A stretch of 64,000 bases of DNA, taken from Bog-473 sp963741995 (GTDB lineage Bacteria; Actinomycetota; Acidimicrobiia; Acidimicrobiales; RAAP-2). The stretch covers positions 186,001 to 250,000 of the forward strand of contig CAVUKI010000006.1 of NCBI GenBank assembly GCA_963741995.1, written 5' to 3'. The notes below the pieces were generated by a model that worked only from the letters and a program-made list of their open reading frames with translations, did no database searches and was not told where the DNA came from. Shown one piece after another: positions 18,258 through 25,976 of this stretch. How positions within the stretch are numbered: position 1 is the first letter of the stretch; each line of letters begins with the position of its first letter. The position numbers and the translations under genes were made by a program.

Positions 18258-18686
18258 ATGACCGTCGGACCCGTCAGCTACACGGTGATCGCCTTCCCGG
18301 GCAATCGATTCAACGGCAACGTCGCCCCGGAGGTCGCAAAGCTGGTGGCGAATGGCACCGTGCGGATTCTCGACCTGGTCTTCGTGGCCAAGGACGAGCA
18401 GGGCGACACCATCAGCATCGAATTCGACCAGATGGACGAGTTGGCGGCCTTCAACGACATTGATGGTGAGGTCGGCGGCCTCGTCAACGCCGAGGACCTC
18501 GACCACGTGGCCGCCAACCTCCCGGAAGGGAACTCCGCCCTGGTCATCCTGTGGGAAGACCTCTGGGCCGTGCCGCTCGTCGAGGCGATCCGCGGGTCAG
18601 GCGGAGTGCTCGTCGACAGCGCCCGGGTTCCGGTCGACCTCATCGAAGCGGCGTTCGACGACATGGCCGCGGCACTGAAGAGCTGA
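18258..18686 (+). CDS. DUF6325/DUF1269-like protein
   Basis: This 142-residue soluble acidic protein starts MTVGPVSYTVIAFPGN and shows a repeated alpha/beta pattern (VRILDLVFVAKDEQGD, then SALVILWEDLWAVPLVEA). That is the layout of the DUF1269/DUF6325 families of ferredoxin-like small proteins. AGAGGAGACGCA precedes ATG 18258. It lies between two SHOCT proteins and is likely part of their operon. No catalytic residues can be named. Confidence 0.75.
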   Translation: MTVGPVSYTVIAFPGNRFNGNVAPEVAKLVANGTVRILDLVFVAKDEQGDTISIEFDQMDELAAFNDIDGEVGGLVNAEDLDHVAANLPEGNSALVILWEDLWAVPLVEAIRGSGGVLVDSARVPVDLIEAAFDDMAAALKS

Positions 18687-18717
18687 CCAAGAGATCGAAG
18701 AAAGAAGGAGCACGATC

Positions 18718-19011
18718 ATGCCAATGAGGAGACGTCCGTTGCTGCGCACCGTCGGAAGGACGGCGGTGATCGCCGGGACGGCCACCGTGGTGGCCGGCGG
18801 AGTGAACCGCCATCAGCAACAGAAGGCGGCGGCCCAGCAGGATGCCGCCGCGCAGCAGGCCGCCCCTGCCCCCGCACCGGAGGCTGCTGCGCCGGACTCC
18901 GACGACCTCATCAGCAAGCTGAAGGAGCTGGCCAACCTGAAGGACCAGGGCATCCTGACCCAGGCCGAGTTCGACGCGCAGAAGACGAAGATCCTGGCGG
19001 AGATGTCCTGA
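18718..19011 (+). CDS. SHOCT-domain protein with N-terminal signal anchor
   Basis: This 97-residue protein has a basic N-terminus, one weak hydrophobic segment (VIAGTATVVAGGV), a Gln/Ala/Pro-rich linker and a C-terminal SHOCT motif (ISKLKELANLKDQGILTQAEFDAQKTKIL). It is the third gene of the 17804 run; GAAGGAGCACGATC precedes ATG 18718. It probably assembles with its SHOCT neighbours at the membrane (inference). Confidence 0.78.
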   Translation: MPMRRRPLLRTVGRTAVIAGTATVVAGGVNRHQQQKAAAQQDAAAQQAAPAPAPEAAAPDSDDLISKLKELANLKDQGILTQAEFDAQKTKILAEMS

Positions 19012-19054
19012 CCCGAGGGCATCGCTCACCGGCGGCGGCCGGTGGATCTGCGCG

Positions 19055-20296
19055 TCACGACACCGAAAGGTGCACGTCCTCCCCGGGCCGCACCTGTCGC
19101 AGGAATTCGGACGGCACGGCATGCGACCGGTTCGGGATCAGGCGGCGGAGGCGGTAGGAACCCAGCGGCCGGCCACCCTGCTGCACGTCGACACGAGGGT
19201 GACTGAGAAAGTCCCGCGTCCGCAAGAGCAGCGACCCGGTCCCGTCCCGGCCCGGCTCGACCACGTTCGGGAAGACCCAGAGCAGGGGGTCCGCGACGCG
19301 CAGGCGGACCGTCGGTCGTGGCGACGTGCGGTCGTCAGCACGGCGCAGCCACGTCGCAGCAGCGCGGCCGACCGTGAGGGCACGCCGAGCGGCCACGTCC
19401 GCCGTCTCGGCCGGGTGCACGAGGTTGCCGGTCGCGAAGATCCCAAGGGCGGTTGTCCGGCCGTCGCCCTCGCATGCCGGACCTCTGGTGCCGGGATCGA
19501 TCGAGAGATGGGCCAGGCGGGCCAGCTCGTAGTCCGGGATGAAGTCCCCGGTGAACACGACGGCGTCGACGGCCACGGCGCGCTCGGCGCCATCGGGTCC
19601 GCGCACGAGCACCCCGTCCACCTTCTCGCGCCCACTGACACCGGTCACCGACGTCCGGGTCCAGACGGGCACCCGCAGGGCGACGCGGGTGAAGAGGTCG
19701 AAGAGCCGAAACGTCTGCATGTGCGGGAGTTCGGTGAGGAGTGCCACGGGCCGGACGTCCGCGTCACGCAGGGTCAGCACCGCGGAATAGGAGACGTGCT
19801 CGGCTCCGACGATGAGGGCCCGCCCGCCCAGAGGCAGGTGCTGGCGGTGCACCCACTGCTGGAGCTGGCCCGTCGTGAAGATCCCCGAGGGCCGCGTCCC
19901 CGGGATCAGGCGGGCCGCCCGCGGCCGTTCCCGCGCGCCGGTGGCGAGCACGACCACGCGTGCGTCCACTTCGAGCAGCCCGTGCGGGCCCGTGACCTGG
20001 GCTCGGCCCGGGCCCGCCCACCCGGTCACCATGGAGCGGGTCCGGATGTCCACACCACTGGCGGCGGCCCGCTGCACCCACCGGCGGGCGTACGCCGGCC
20101 CGCTCAGGACCCGTCGCAGGTCGCGTAGGCCGAAACCGGTGTGCTCGCAGAGGCGGGGAGTCCCGCCCGCCTCGTCCTCCCGGTCCACGACCACGACATT
20201 CCCCGCGCCGCCCGCCCTCAACGCGCTCGCCGCGGCCAGGCCGGCCGGGCCGGCGCCGACGACGAGCGCGTCCACTGGCACGATGGTCCGGCTCAT
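19055..20296 (-). CDS. FAD/NAD(P)-binding oxidoreductase, GlpB-like
   Basis: This 413-residue flavoprotein has an N-terminal dinucleotide motif DALVVGAGPAGLAAASAL (11-28) and a second NAD(P)-type site at GGRALIVGAEHVSYSAVL. It ends the minus-strand run kinase-GlpA-GlpB-like. In similar clusters this class of protein pairs with a GlpA-type dehydrogenase carrying a BFD [2Fe-2S] domain and passes electrons to the membrane. ATG 20296 lies 4 bases after the GlpA-like stop. No cysteine pair for a disulfide or iron-sulfur centre is seen, unlike in thioredoxin-reductase relatives. The actual substrate of the complex is open (see the kinase). Confidence 0.72.
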   Translation of the reverse strand: MSRTIVPVDALVVGAGPAGLAAASALRAGGAGNVVVVDREDEAGGTPRLCEHTGFGLRDLRRVLSGPAYARRWVQRAAASGVDIRTRSMVTGWAGPGRAQVTGPHGLLEVDARVVVLATGARERPRAARLIPGTRPSGIFTTGQLQQWVHRQHLPLGGRALIVGAEHVSYSAVLTLRDADVRPVALLTELPHMQTFRLFDLFTRVALRVPVWTRTSVTGVSGREKVDGVLVRGPDGAERAVAVDAVVFTGDFIPDYELARLAHLSIDPGTRGPACEGDGRTTALGIFATGNLVHPAETADVAARRALTVGRAAATWLRRADDRTSPRPTVRLRVADPLLWVFPNVVEPGRDGTGSLLLRTRDFLSHPRVDVQQGGRPLGSYRLRRLIPNRSHAVPSEFLRQVRPGEDVHLSVS

Positions 20297-20300
20297 TCCC

Positions 20301-21679
20301 TTACCGTGCCGCCACGCGGGCCGCGATGTCCGCGCCACAGAAGAAGCCTTGACAGCGCCCGTTGGTCGCCCGGGTTCGACGACGAAGACCTCCGACGTCC
20401 GTGGCGGGGACGGGCGCGTGGAGGGCGTCGCGCACCTCGCCCTCGGTGACCCGTTCGCAGAAGCACACAATGTGGCCGTAGGCCGGATCGGATTCCACCC
20501 GCCGGGCGTCCTCGAAGGCCCGCGTGCGCGCGTTCGGCGAGCTCGGGCATGTCGGGAATCGTCGGCTCGTGGTCCGCCTCGACCAGCGGGAGCCCGGCAG
20601 CCCCCATATGCCCGACAACGTGCTCGGCAATGGCCAGCGACGAGGTCAGGCCCGTGGACCGGATGCCCCCGACGCAGGCGTAGTGCTCGTCCCCGTGGAT
20701 GGTGATCTGGTAGTCCCGGTGTTCGGTGGCGGCGCGGATACCGGCATACGTCGCCGTGACCTCCTCGAGGACGAGCGCAGGCACTATGCGGCGACCCGCG
20801 TCGAGCAATCCGCTCAGGCCCGCCGCCGTGGTCGCGGTGTCGTTGCGGTCGTCGATGTCCTCGGCCGTGGGGCCCAACAGCACATTGCCGTACACCGTGG
20901 GCGCCACCAGGACACCCTTCGTCCGCTCGGTGGGCACCGGCATCACAATGGAAGACACCAGCGCCCGCGCCAGTTTGTCGAAGACGATGAGTTGGCCCCG
21001 CCGAGGCGCGATCGAGAACTCATGATGGCCGAAGCGCCGGTTCACGAGGTCCGAGCCGAGGCCGGCCGCGTTGATCACCCACGCAGCTCGGACCCGTCCC
21101 GTGGTGGTGTGCAAGAGCCAGTCGCCACCAGCGCGCGCCACGTCGGTGACGTCCACGCCGAGCCGGAGCTCGACGCCCGCGCCGACCGCTTCGGTGGCGA
21201 AGGCCACGCTCGTGCTCCACGGGCAGATGATCGACTCGTCGGGGATGGCGACGGCTCCGGTCGCCCCTTGCCGGAGATGCGGTTCGCGCCGGTAGAGGTC
21301 TTCGAGCTCCATCCGGCTGGCACGGTCGTACCCGTTGCCCACGGCCTTGGCGAGCACGCCGTCGAGCCGGGCCGCCTGCTCCGCATCCCAGGCCACGAGA
21401 ACGGCCCCTGTCTCCTCCAGCGCGATGCCCGCCGTGCGCGGCGTAGGAGCTGAGCAGGTCGTGACCGCGGCGGACCAGGGAGGACTCGAGGCTTCCCGGC
21501 TGGGTGTCGAAGCCGGTGTGCACAATGGCGGTGTTCGCCTTCGAGGTGCCGGTGCCGACATCGTTAGAGCGCTCGAGCAGCACGGTGCCGAGCCGATAGC
21601 GGGCCAGCTGGCGGGCGATGGCGGTACCGACCACCCCCGCCCCGATGATGGCGACGTCGTATCTCCGATCGTCGGTCAC
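20301..21679 (-). pseudogene. GlpA-type glycerol-3-phosphate dehydrogenase-like, two frameshifts
   Basis: Three frames must be joined to give one conserved protein. The N-terminus (21679-about 21430) starts with GTG and YDVAIIGAGVVGTAIARQLA, the FAD site. The central DAO domain runs about 21430-20535 (LEETGAVLVAWDAEQAARL to PDMPELAE). The C-terminus (about 20530-20301) has a BFD [2Fe-2S] domain with CFCERVTEGEV and a second pair CQGFFC. That is the plan of E. coli GlpA, which oxidises glycerol-3-phosphate and feeds electrons to quinone with GlpB. Breaks lie at GC-rich spots near 21430 and 20530. All domains are conserved, so assembly errors are more likely than decay. GTG 21679 overlaps the kinase stop (GTGA). 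Confidence 0.75.
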
Positions 21680-23118
21680 GGCGACAGCACGCGGGGCGTG
21701 CCGTCGAGGCGCGCCACGGCATGCTCGAAGCGCGCCAGGCGCTCGTCCGCCTCGGCGGCGCCGATGGTCGGCTCGTAACGAAGGCGGGAGTCGTCCCGCC
21801 GGATGACGTCGTCGAGCGTCCGTCCCTCTCCGGCACCGAGCCGGGCCAGTGCGCCCACGCCGGCCGCGGTGGCATGGGGCGACGAGGCGACCTCGACCGG
21901 AATCTGGAGCAGGTCCGCCTGCAACTGCATGAGCACTCGTGCGCGCGTCAGCCCGCCGTCGACCCGCAGTGACGCGAGCGGACGATGGAGATCGACTGCG
22001 GCGGCGCGGGCCAAGAGCGTGACCTGTGCGGCCAAGCCCTCGATGGTGGCCCGCACCACGTGGGCGGGCTCGGTGGCCGGGCCGATCCCCTCAATGCTGG
22101 CGAGGGCGTCGGGTCGCCACCACGGGGCGGCCAGGCCGCTGAGGGCAGGCACCACGGTGACGCCCCCGCTGTCGGCCACCGAGCTGGCGACGGCGTCGAG
22201 GTCTTCCGCCCGGCGCAGGAACCCCCAGCGCTGCAACCAGGCGACAGCCGCGCCGGCGGCATAGACCTGGCCGTCCATGCAGTAGGCGGCGTCCTCGCCC
22301 AGGTGCCAGGCGACCGAGACGGCCAAGCCGCTAGGGGACGCGAAAGGCCGCGGGCCGGCGTTGGCCAGGAGGAAGGCGCCGGTGCCGTAGGTGCACTTCG
22401 ATTCCCCCGGCTCGAGGCAGTGCTCCCCGACGAGCGCCGCTTGCTGATCAACGCTGAGTCCGCAGAGCCGGAGGGCCGGGCCGAAGGCATCGGTGCGACC
22501 GATGTCCTGTGCGCTGCCGACGACGTCCGGGAGGTCCCTGGCGTCCAGTCCGAATGCCGCGCAGGCCTCCTCTGACCATCGGCGCGTCGCCAGGTCGAGC
22601 AGCAGCGTCCGGGAGGCAGTGGTGACGTCGGTGACGAAGGCGCCGGTCAGGCGATGCAGGAGCCAGGCGTCGCTGGTGGTCACCACTCCTTCGCCGGTGA
22701 CGTTGCGTCGCAGCCAGGACATCTTCGGCGCCGCGAAGTACGGATCGAGCGGAAGCCCGGTCGTGCGGGTCAGGTACTCGGCTTCCTGCGCCATATCGGC
22801 ACAGATGGCCGCGGCACGGCGATCCTGCCAGGAGACGGCCGTGCTCAGGGGGCGGCCCGTGCGGCGATCCCACGCCAGCACGGTCTCACCTTGATTGGCA
22901 AAGCCGACGGCCGTCACGCCCGCGCCCGCTCGGGCCATGGCTTCACGGCCGGCCTCGCGCACCGAATCCCAGAGCTGCTCGGGATCCTGTTCGACGCCGC
23001 CGCCCGAAACCGCCCGCGGCGTCACGGCGGCCTCGACGGAGGTCAGGATCTCGCCGTCATGGCCGAACACGACCGCCTTCGTGGCCGACGTTCCCTGGTC
23101 GATGGCGAGGACTCTCAT
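21676..23118 (-). CDS. FGGY carbohydrate kinase, GlpK-like with altered substrate site
   Basis: This 480-residue FGGY kinase should phosphorylate a polyol or sugar with ATP. It follows glycerol kinase closely: AIDQGTSATKAVVF, then TGLPLDPYFAAPKMSW (Y127, equal to E. coli Y135), LSVDQQAALVGEHC (D224, equal to D245), and CTYGTGAFLLAN. The glycerol-contacting Arg83 of E. coli is replaced: the NQRET motif reads NQGET (G77). The neighbouring Glu78 is kept. A changed substrate or weaker glycerol binding is therefore likely (inference). ATG 23118 opens the operon with the GlpA- and GlpB-like genes; the opposite operon starts 292 bases away. Confidence 0.83.
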   Translation of the reverse strand: MRVLAIDQGTSATKAVVFGHDGEILTSVEAAVTPRAVSGGGVEQDPEQLWDSVREAGREAMARAGAGVTAVGFANQGETVLAWDRRTGRPLSTAVSWQDRRAAAICADMAQEAEYLTRTTGLPLDPYFAAPKMSWLRRNVTGEGVVTTSDAWLLHRLTGAFVTDVTTASRTLLLDLATRRWSEEACAAFGLDARDLPDVVGSAQDIGRTDAFGPALRLCGLSVDQQAALVGEHCLEPGESKCTYGTGAFLLANAGPRPFASPSGLAVSVAWHLGEDAAYCMDGQVYAAGAAVAWLQRWGFLRRAEDLDAVASSVADSGGVTVVPALSGLAAPWWRPDALASIEGIGPATEPAHVVRATIEGLAAQVTLLARAAAVDLHRPLASLRVDGGLTRARVLMQLQADLLQIPVEVASSPHATAAGVGALARLGAGEGRTLDDVIRRDDSRLRYEPTIGAAEADERLARFEHAVARLDGTPRVLSP

Positions 23119-23410
23119 CTTCGGGGCCTGTTCTCCGGCATCGCGTGACTCCCCCTTCGCACGCCGACGGCGCTGACCACCACTCGCGAGATCATCCTGC
23201 CAGGTGGTGACCGTCCGCCTGCGTCCACTTCTGCCGCCCGCACGCATGGCCGGAGGCCACCGAAGAGACGGGAAGCACGCATGGCGTGGTCGCAGGATCC
23301 TTCACGTGCCCGTCACAGAACATTCCCTCCCGTCACGGAGCGAAGAGGCTTGCTATCGTGCCCGCAATGCCCGCTGCCGTCTCGGCCGCAGTGGCGCTCG
23401 ACGAAGGGGG
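23119..23410. promoter_or_regulatory. Divergent regulatory region between the two catabolic operons
   Basis: These 292 noncoding bases separate the FGGY-kinase operon (minus) from the APC-permease operon (plus) and should hold both promoters. A short inverted repeat, CACCAC at 23178-23183 and GTGGTG at 23204-23209, could be an operator half-site pair. A TATCGT-type -10 candidate lies near 23353 for the permease gene, with no good -35. No regulator gene is adjacent. Confidence 0.4.
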
Positions 23411-25027
23411 ATGGACGTGCCTGAAGGTGTCATAGAGGAAGCCACACCGGAGGAAACCGTCGACCTCTCGACGCTGACTGCGGACGAGCAGCAGCTCGCC
23501 TCCATGGGGTACAAGCAGGAGCTGAACCGCTCCTGGTCCAGCTTCTCCAACTTCGCGATCAGCTTCTCCATCATCTCCATCCTCGCCGGGTGTTTCACCA
23601 CCTTCTCGAGTGGTTGGAACGGCGGCGGCCCAGCCGCCATCGCCTGGGGCTGGCCCATTCTGGCGGCGCTGGTCCTGTGCATCGGCCTCTGCCTGTCCGA
23701 GCTGGTCTCGGCCTTCCCGACCTCCGGCGGCATCTACTGGTGGGCGTCGAAGCTGGGCGGCGCCAAGGCCGGTTACTACACCGGGTGGCTGAACCTCATC
23801 GGGCTTCTCGCCATTGTGGCGTCGGTGGCCTACGGGTGCGCCACGTTCCTCGACCTCACGCTCGGCTTCCTCTTTCCCGGCCACTACACCTCGGGCAACC
23901 TCGACACGATCTTCCTGTACTTCATGGGCATCCTGATCATCGCCGCCCTGGCCAACATCTTCTCGAGCCATCTCCTGGCCATCTTCAACAACATCTCGGT
24001 GTACTGGCACGTGCTCGGCGCGGCGGCGATCGTGCTGATCCTGATCATCCTCCCCGATCACCATGCCAGTGCCAGCCAGGTCTTCACCTCCACGGTGAAC
24101 AACACCGGCTTCTTCAACGGCAAGACCAGTGGGGTCGGCTTCCTCTTCGTCGTCCTCCCCATCGGCGCCCTGCTGACCCAGTACACGATCACCGGGTACG
24201 ACGCCTCGGCCCACCTGTCCGAGGAGACGCACTCGGCCGCCGACTCGGCGGCCAAGGGCATCTGGCGATCGATCTTCTACTCGGCCATCGGCGGCTGGCT
24301 CCTCCTGCTGGCATTTCTCTTCGCCGTCCAGAACGAGGGTGCCGTGACCAAGGGGGGTGGCGGGGTGGCGCTGATCTTCTCCCAGGCCCTCACCTCGAAG
24401 TGGGGCGGCACCGTCCTGCTGATTGCCACCGTCGGCCAGTTCTTCTGCACCATGGCCTGCATGACGAGCTGCACGCGGATGCTCTTCGCCTTCAGTCGCG
24501 ACGGCGCCGTCCCCGGCCACGGGATGTGGTCACGGCTCAGCTCCAAGCGGGTCCCCATCGCCGGGGTGATCCTCGTGGCGGCGGTCTCCGTCATTCTCAC
24601 CCTGCCCGCTCTCATCAAGGTCGACGTCGGCGGAGCACCGGTCCCGGTGGCCTTCTTCGCGGTGGTCTCCATTGGCGTGATCGGTCTCTACTGGTGCTTT
24701 GCCATCCCGATCTGGCACCGCTGGCGCAAGGGCGACAGCTTCGAGACGGGCCAGTGGAACCTCGGGGCGAAGTACAAGTGGATCGCCGTGATCGCGCTGT
24801 TCGACATTGTGCTCGTGAGCTTCATGGCGTTCATGCCGACCTCCAATCTCGGAGTGCCGTGGGTGACCGGCTTCGCCTGGAAGTATGTGAACTACACGAT
24901 CCTGGTCTTCCCCGCCTTCCTGATCTTCTTGTGGATCTACTGGCACGCGTCGGTCAAGAACTGGTTCACCGGACCGAAGCACACCATCGACGTCCTCCCC
25001 GAGACTCCCGCATCGTCGCTGCCCTGA
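23411..25027 (+). CDS. APC-superfamily amino acid/amine permease
   Basis: This 538-residue transporter has about 12 membrane helices in the amino acid-polyamine-choline fold. Family features are the N-terminal LNRSWSSFSNFAISFSIISI, the helix-3 region LSELVSAFPTSGGIYWWAS and ITGYDASAHLSEETHSAA. It should import an amino acid or amine by cation symport. Start ATG 23411 follows GAAGGGGG. The next two genes, a choline-kinase-like phosphotransferase and a dimethylglycine-dehydrogenase-like enzyme, suggest the cargo is a choline-like or N-methylated compound (inference). The gene leads a three-gene operon. Confidence 0.85.
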   Translation: MDVPEGVIEEATPEETVDLSTLTADEQQLASMGYKQELNRSWSSFSNFAISFSIISILAGCFTTFSSGWNGGGPAAIAWGWPILAALVLCIGLCLSELVSAFPTSGGIYWWASKLGGAKAGYYTGWLNLIGLLAIVASVAYGCATFLDLTLGFLFPGHYTSGNLDTIFLYFMGILIIAALANIFSSHLLAIFNNISVYWHVLGAAAIVLILIILPDHHASASQVFTSTVNNTGFFNGKTSGVGFLFVVLPIGALLTQYTITGYDASAHLSEETHSAADSAAKGIWRSIFYSAIGGWLLLLAFLFAVQNEGAVTKGGGGVALIFSQALTSKWGGTVLLIATVGQFFCTMACMTSCTRMLFAFSRDGAVPGHGMWSRLSSKRVPIAGVILVAAVSVILTLPALIKVDVGGAPVPVAFFAVVSIGVIGLYWCFAIPIWHRWRKGDSFETGQWNLGAKYKWIAVIALFDIVLVSFMAFMPTSNLGVPWVTGFAWKYVNYTILVFPAFLIFLWIYWHASVKNWFTGPKHTIDVLPETPASSLP

Positions 25028-25046
25028 GCGGCGCGCCGTCGCCGCG

Positions 25047-25976
25047 GTGGTGAGCGCCGGCGACGGCGCAGGGCTCGATGTCGCTCTGCTCGAGCGGATA
25101 GAGGTGCTGCGCGGTCGATCGTGCGTAGTCGAGCACCTGCCGGGCGGCCTGACCAACAAGAACTACAAGATCTCGACTCCTGACGGGACGTACGTGCTGC
25201 GCCATTCGGCGCCATCGTCCGCCGACGAGCTGGCCGTCGACCGTCGCGCCGAGTACGAGAACAGCGTCCGTGCCGCGGCGGCCGGTGTGGGCGCGCCCGT
25301 CGTTGAGTTCCTTCCCGACGACGGAGTTCTCGTGCTCGGGTACCTCGAGGGGGAGACGCTGAGCGACGAGCACCTCCAGGCGCCCGGCATCCTGCCGCGG
25401 GTGGCCGAGGCCTGCCGACGGCTCCACGCCGGCGAAGCGTTCGTGAACCGCTTCGACATGTTCGAGGTGCAAGCGAAATACCTCGGGCGTGTCCAGCGTC
25501 GTGGGTTTCGCCTTCCGGGCGGCTACCTCGAGCACGACGGCGCGGTGCGGCGGATCCGCGACGCCCTGGCGACCCGGCCCGTGCTCCTCCGGCCGTGCAA
25601 CAACGACTTGCTGGCGGCCAACTTCATCGACGACGGCACAACGGTGTCGATCATCGACTACGAGTACTCGGGCAATAACGACCCCTACTTCGAGCTCGGC
25701 AATATCTGGAGCGAGTGCCATCTCACGCTCGAGCAACTCGAGGAGTTGATCGAGGCCTACGACGGGACACTTTCCCGGAGCCACCTGGCGCGGTCCCGCT
25801 TGTGGGGTCTCATGTCCCAGTACGGGTGGACGCTGTGGGCGTCCATCCAGCAAGGCACCAGCTCGATTGATTTCGACTTCTGGGCGTGGGGCATGGAGAA
25901 GTACGAGCGCGCCGAGGCCACTTTCGCAGGGTCCGACCTCGACGGCCTCCTGACTGACGTGACCCGGGCAGACTGA
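25047..25976 (+). CDS. Choline/ethanolamine kinase-like phosphotransferase
   Basis: This 309-residue protein has the aminoglycoside/choline kinase fold. Its nucleotide loop is GGLTNKNYKIS (about 33-43). The catalytic loop is PCNNDLLAANFI, keeping the Asp and Asn of the Brenner motif while the usual His is Asn. The metal-binding SIIDYEYSGNNDPYFELGN follows. These match LicA-like and choline kinases. It would phosphorylate a small alcohol or amine brought in by the upstream permease. Tandem GTG codons at 25047 and 25050 are both possible starts. The stop overlaps the next ATG (TGATG), so the pair is coupled. Confidence 0.8.
   Translation: MVSAGDGAGLDVALLERIEVLRGRSCVVEHLPGGLTNKNYKISTPDGTYVLRHSAPSSADELAVDRRAEYENSVRAAAAGVGAPVVEFLPDDGVLVLGYLEGETLSDEHLQAPGILPRVAEACRRLHAGEAFVNRFDMFEVQAKYLGRVQRRGFRLPGGYLEHDGAVRRIRDALATRPVLLRPCNNDLLAANFIDDGTTVSIIDYEYSGNNDPYFELGNIWSECHLTLEQLEELIEAYDGTLSRSHLARSRLWGLMSQYGWTLWASIQQGTSSIDFDFWAWGMEKYERAEATFAGSDLDGLLTDVTRAD

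Noticed and set aside
23119..23410. Riboswitch (glycine or SAM type) before the catabolic operons
   Set aside because: No conserved riboswitch core could be found by eye.
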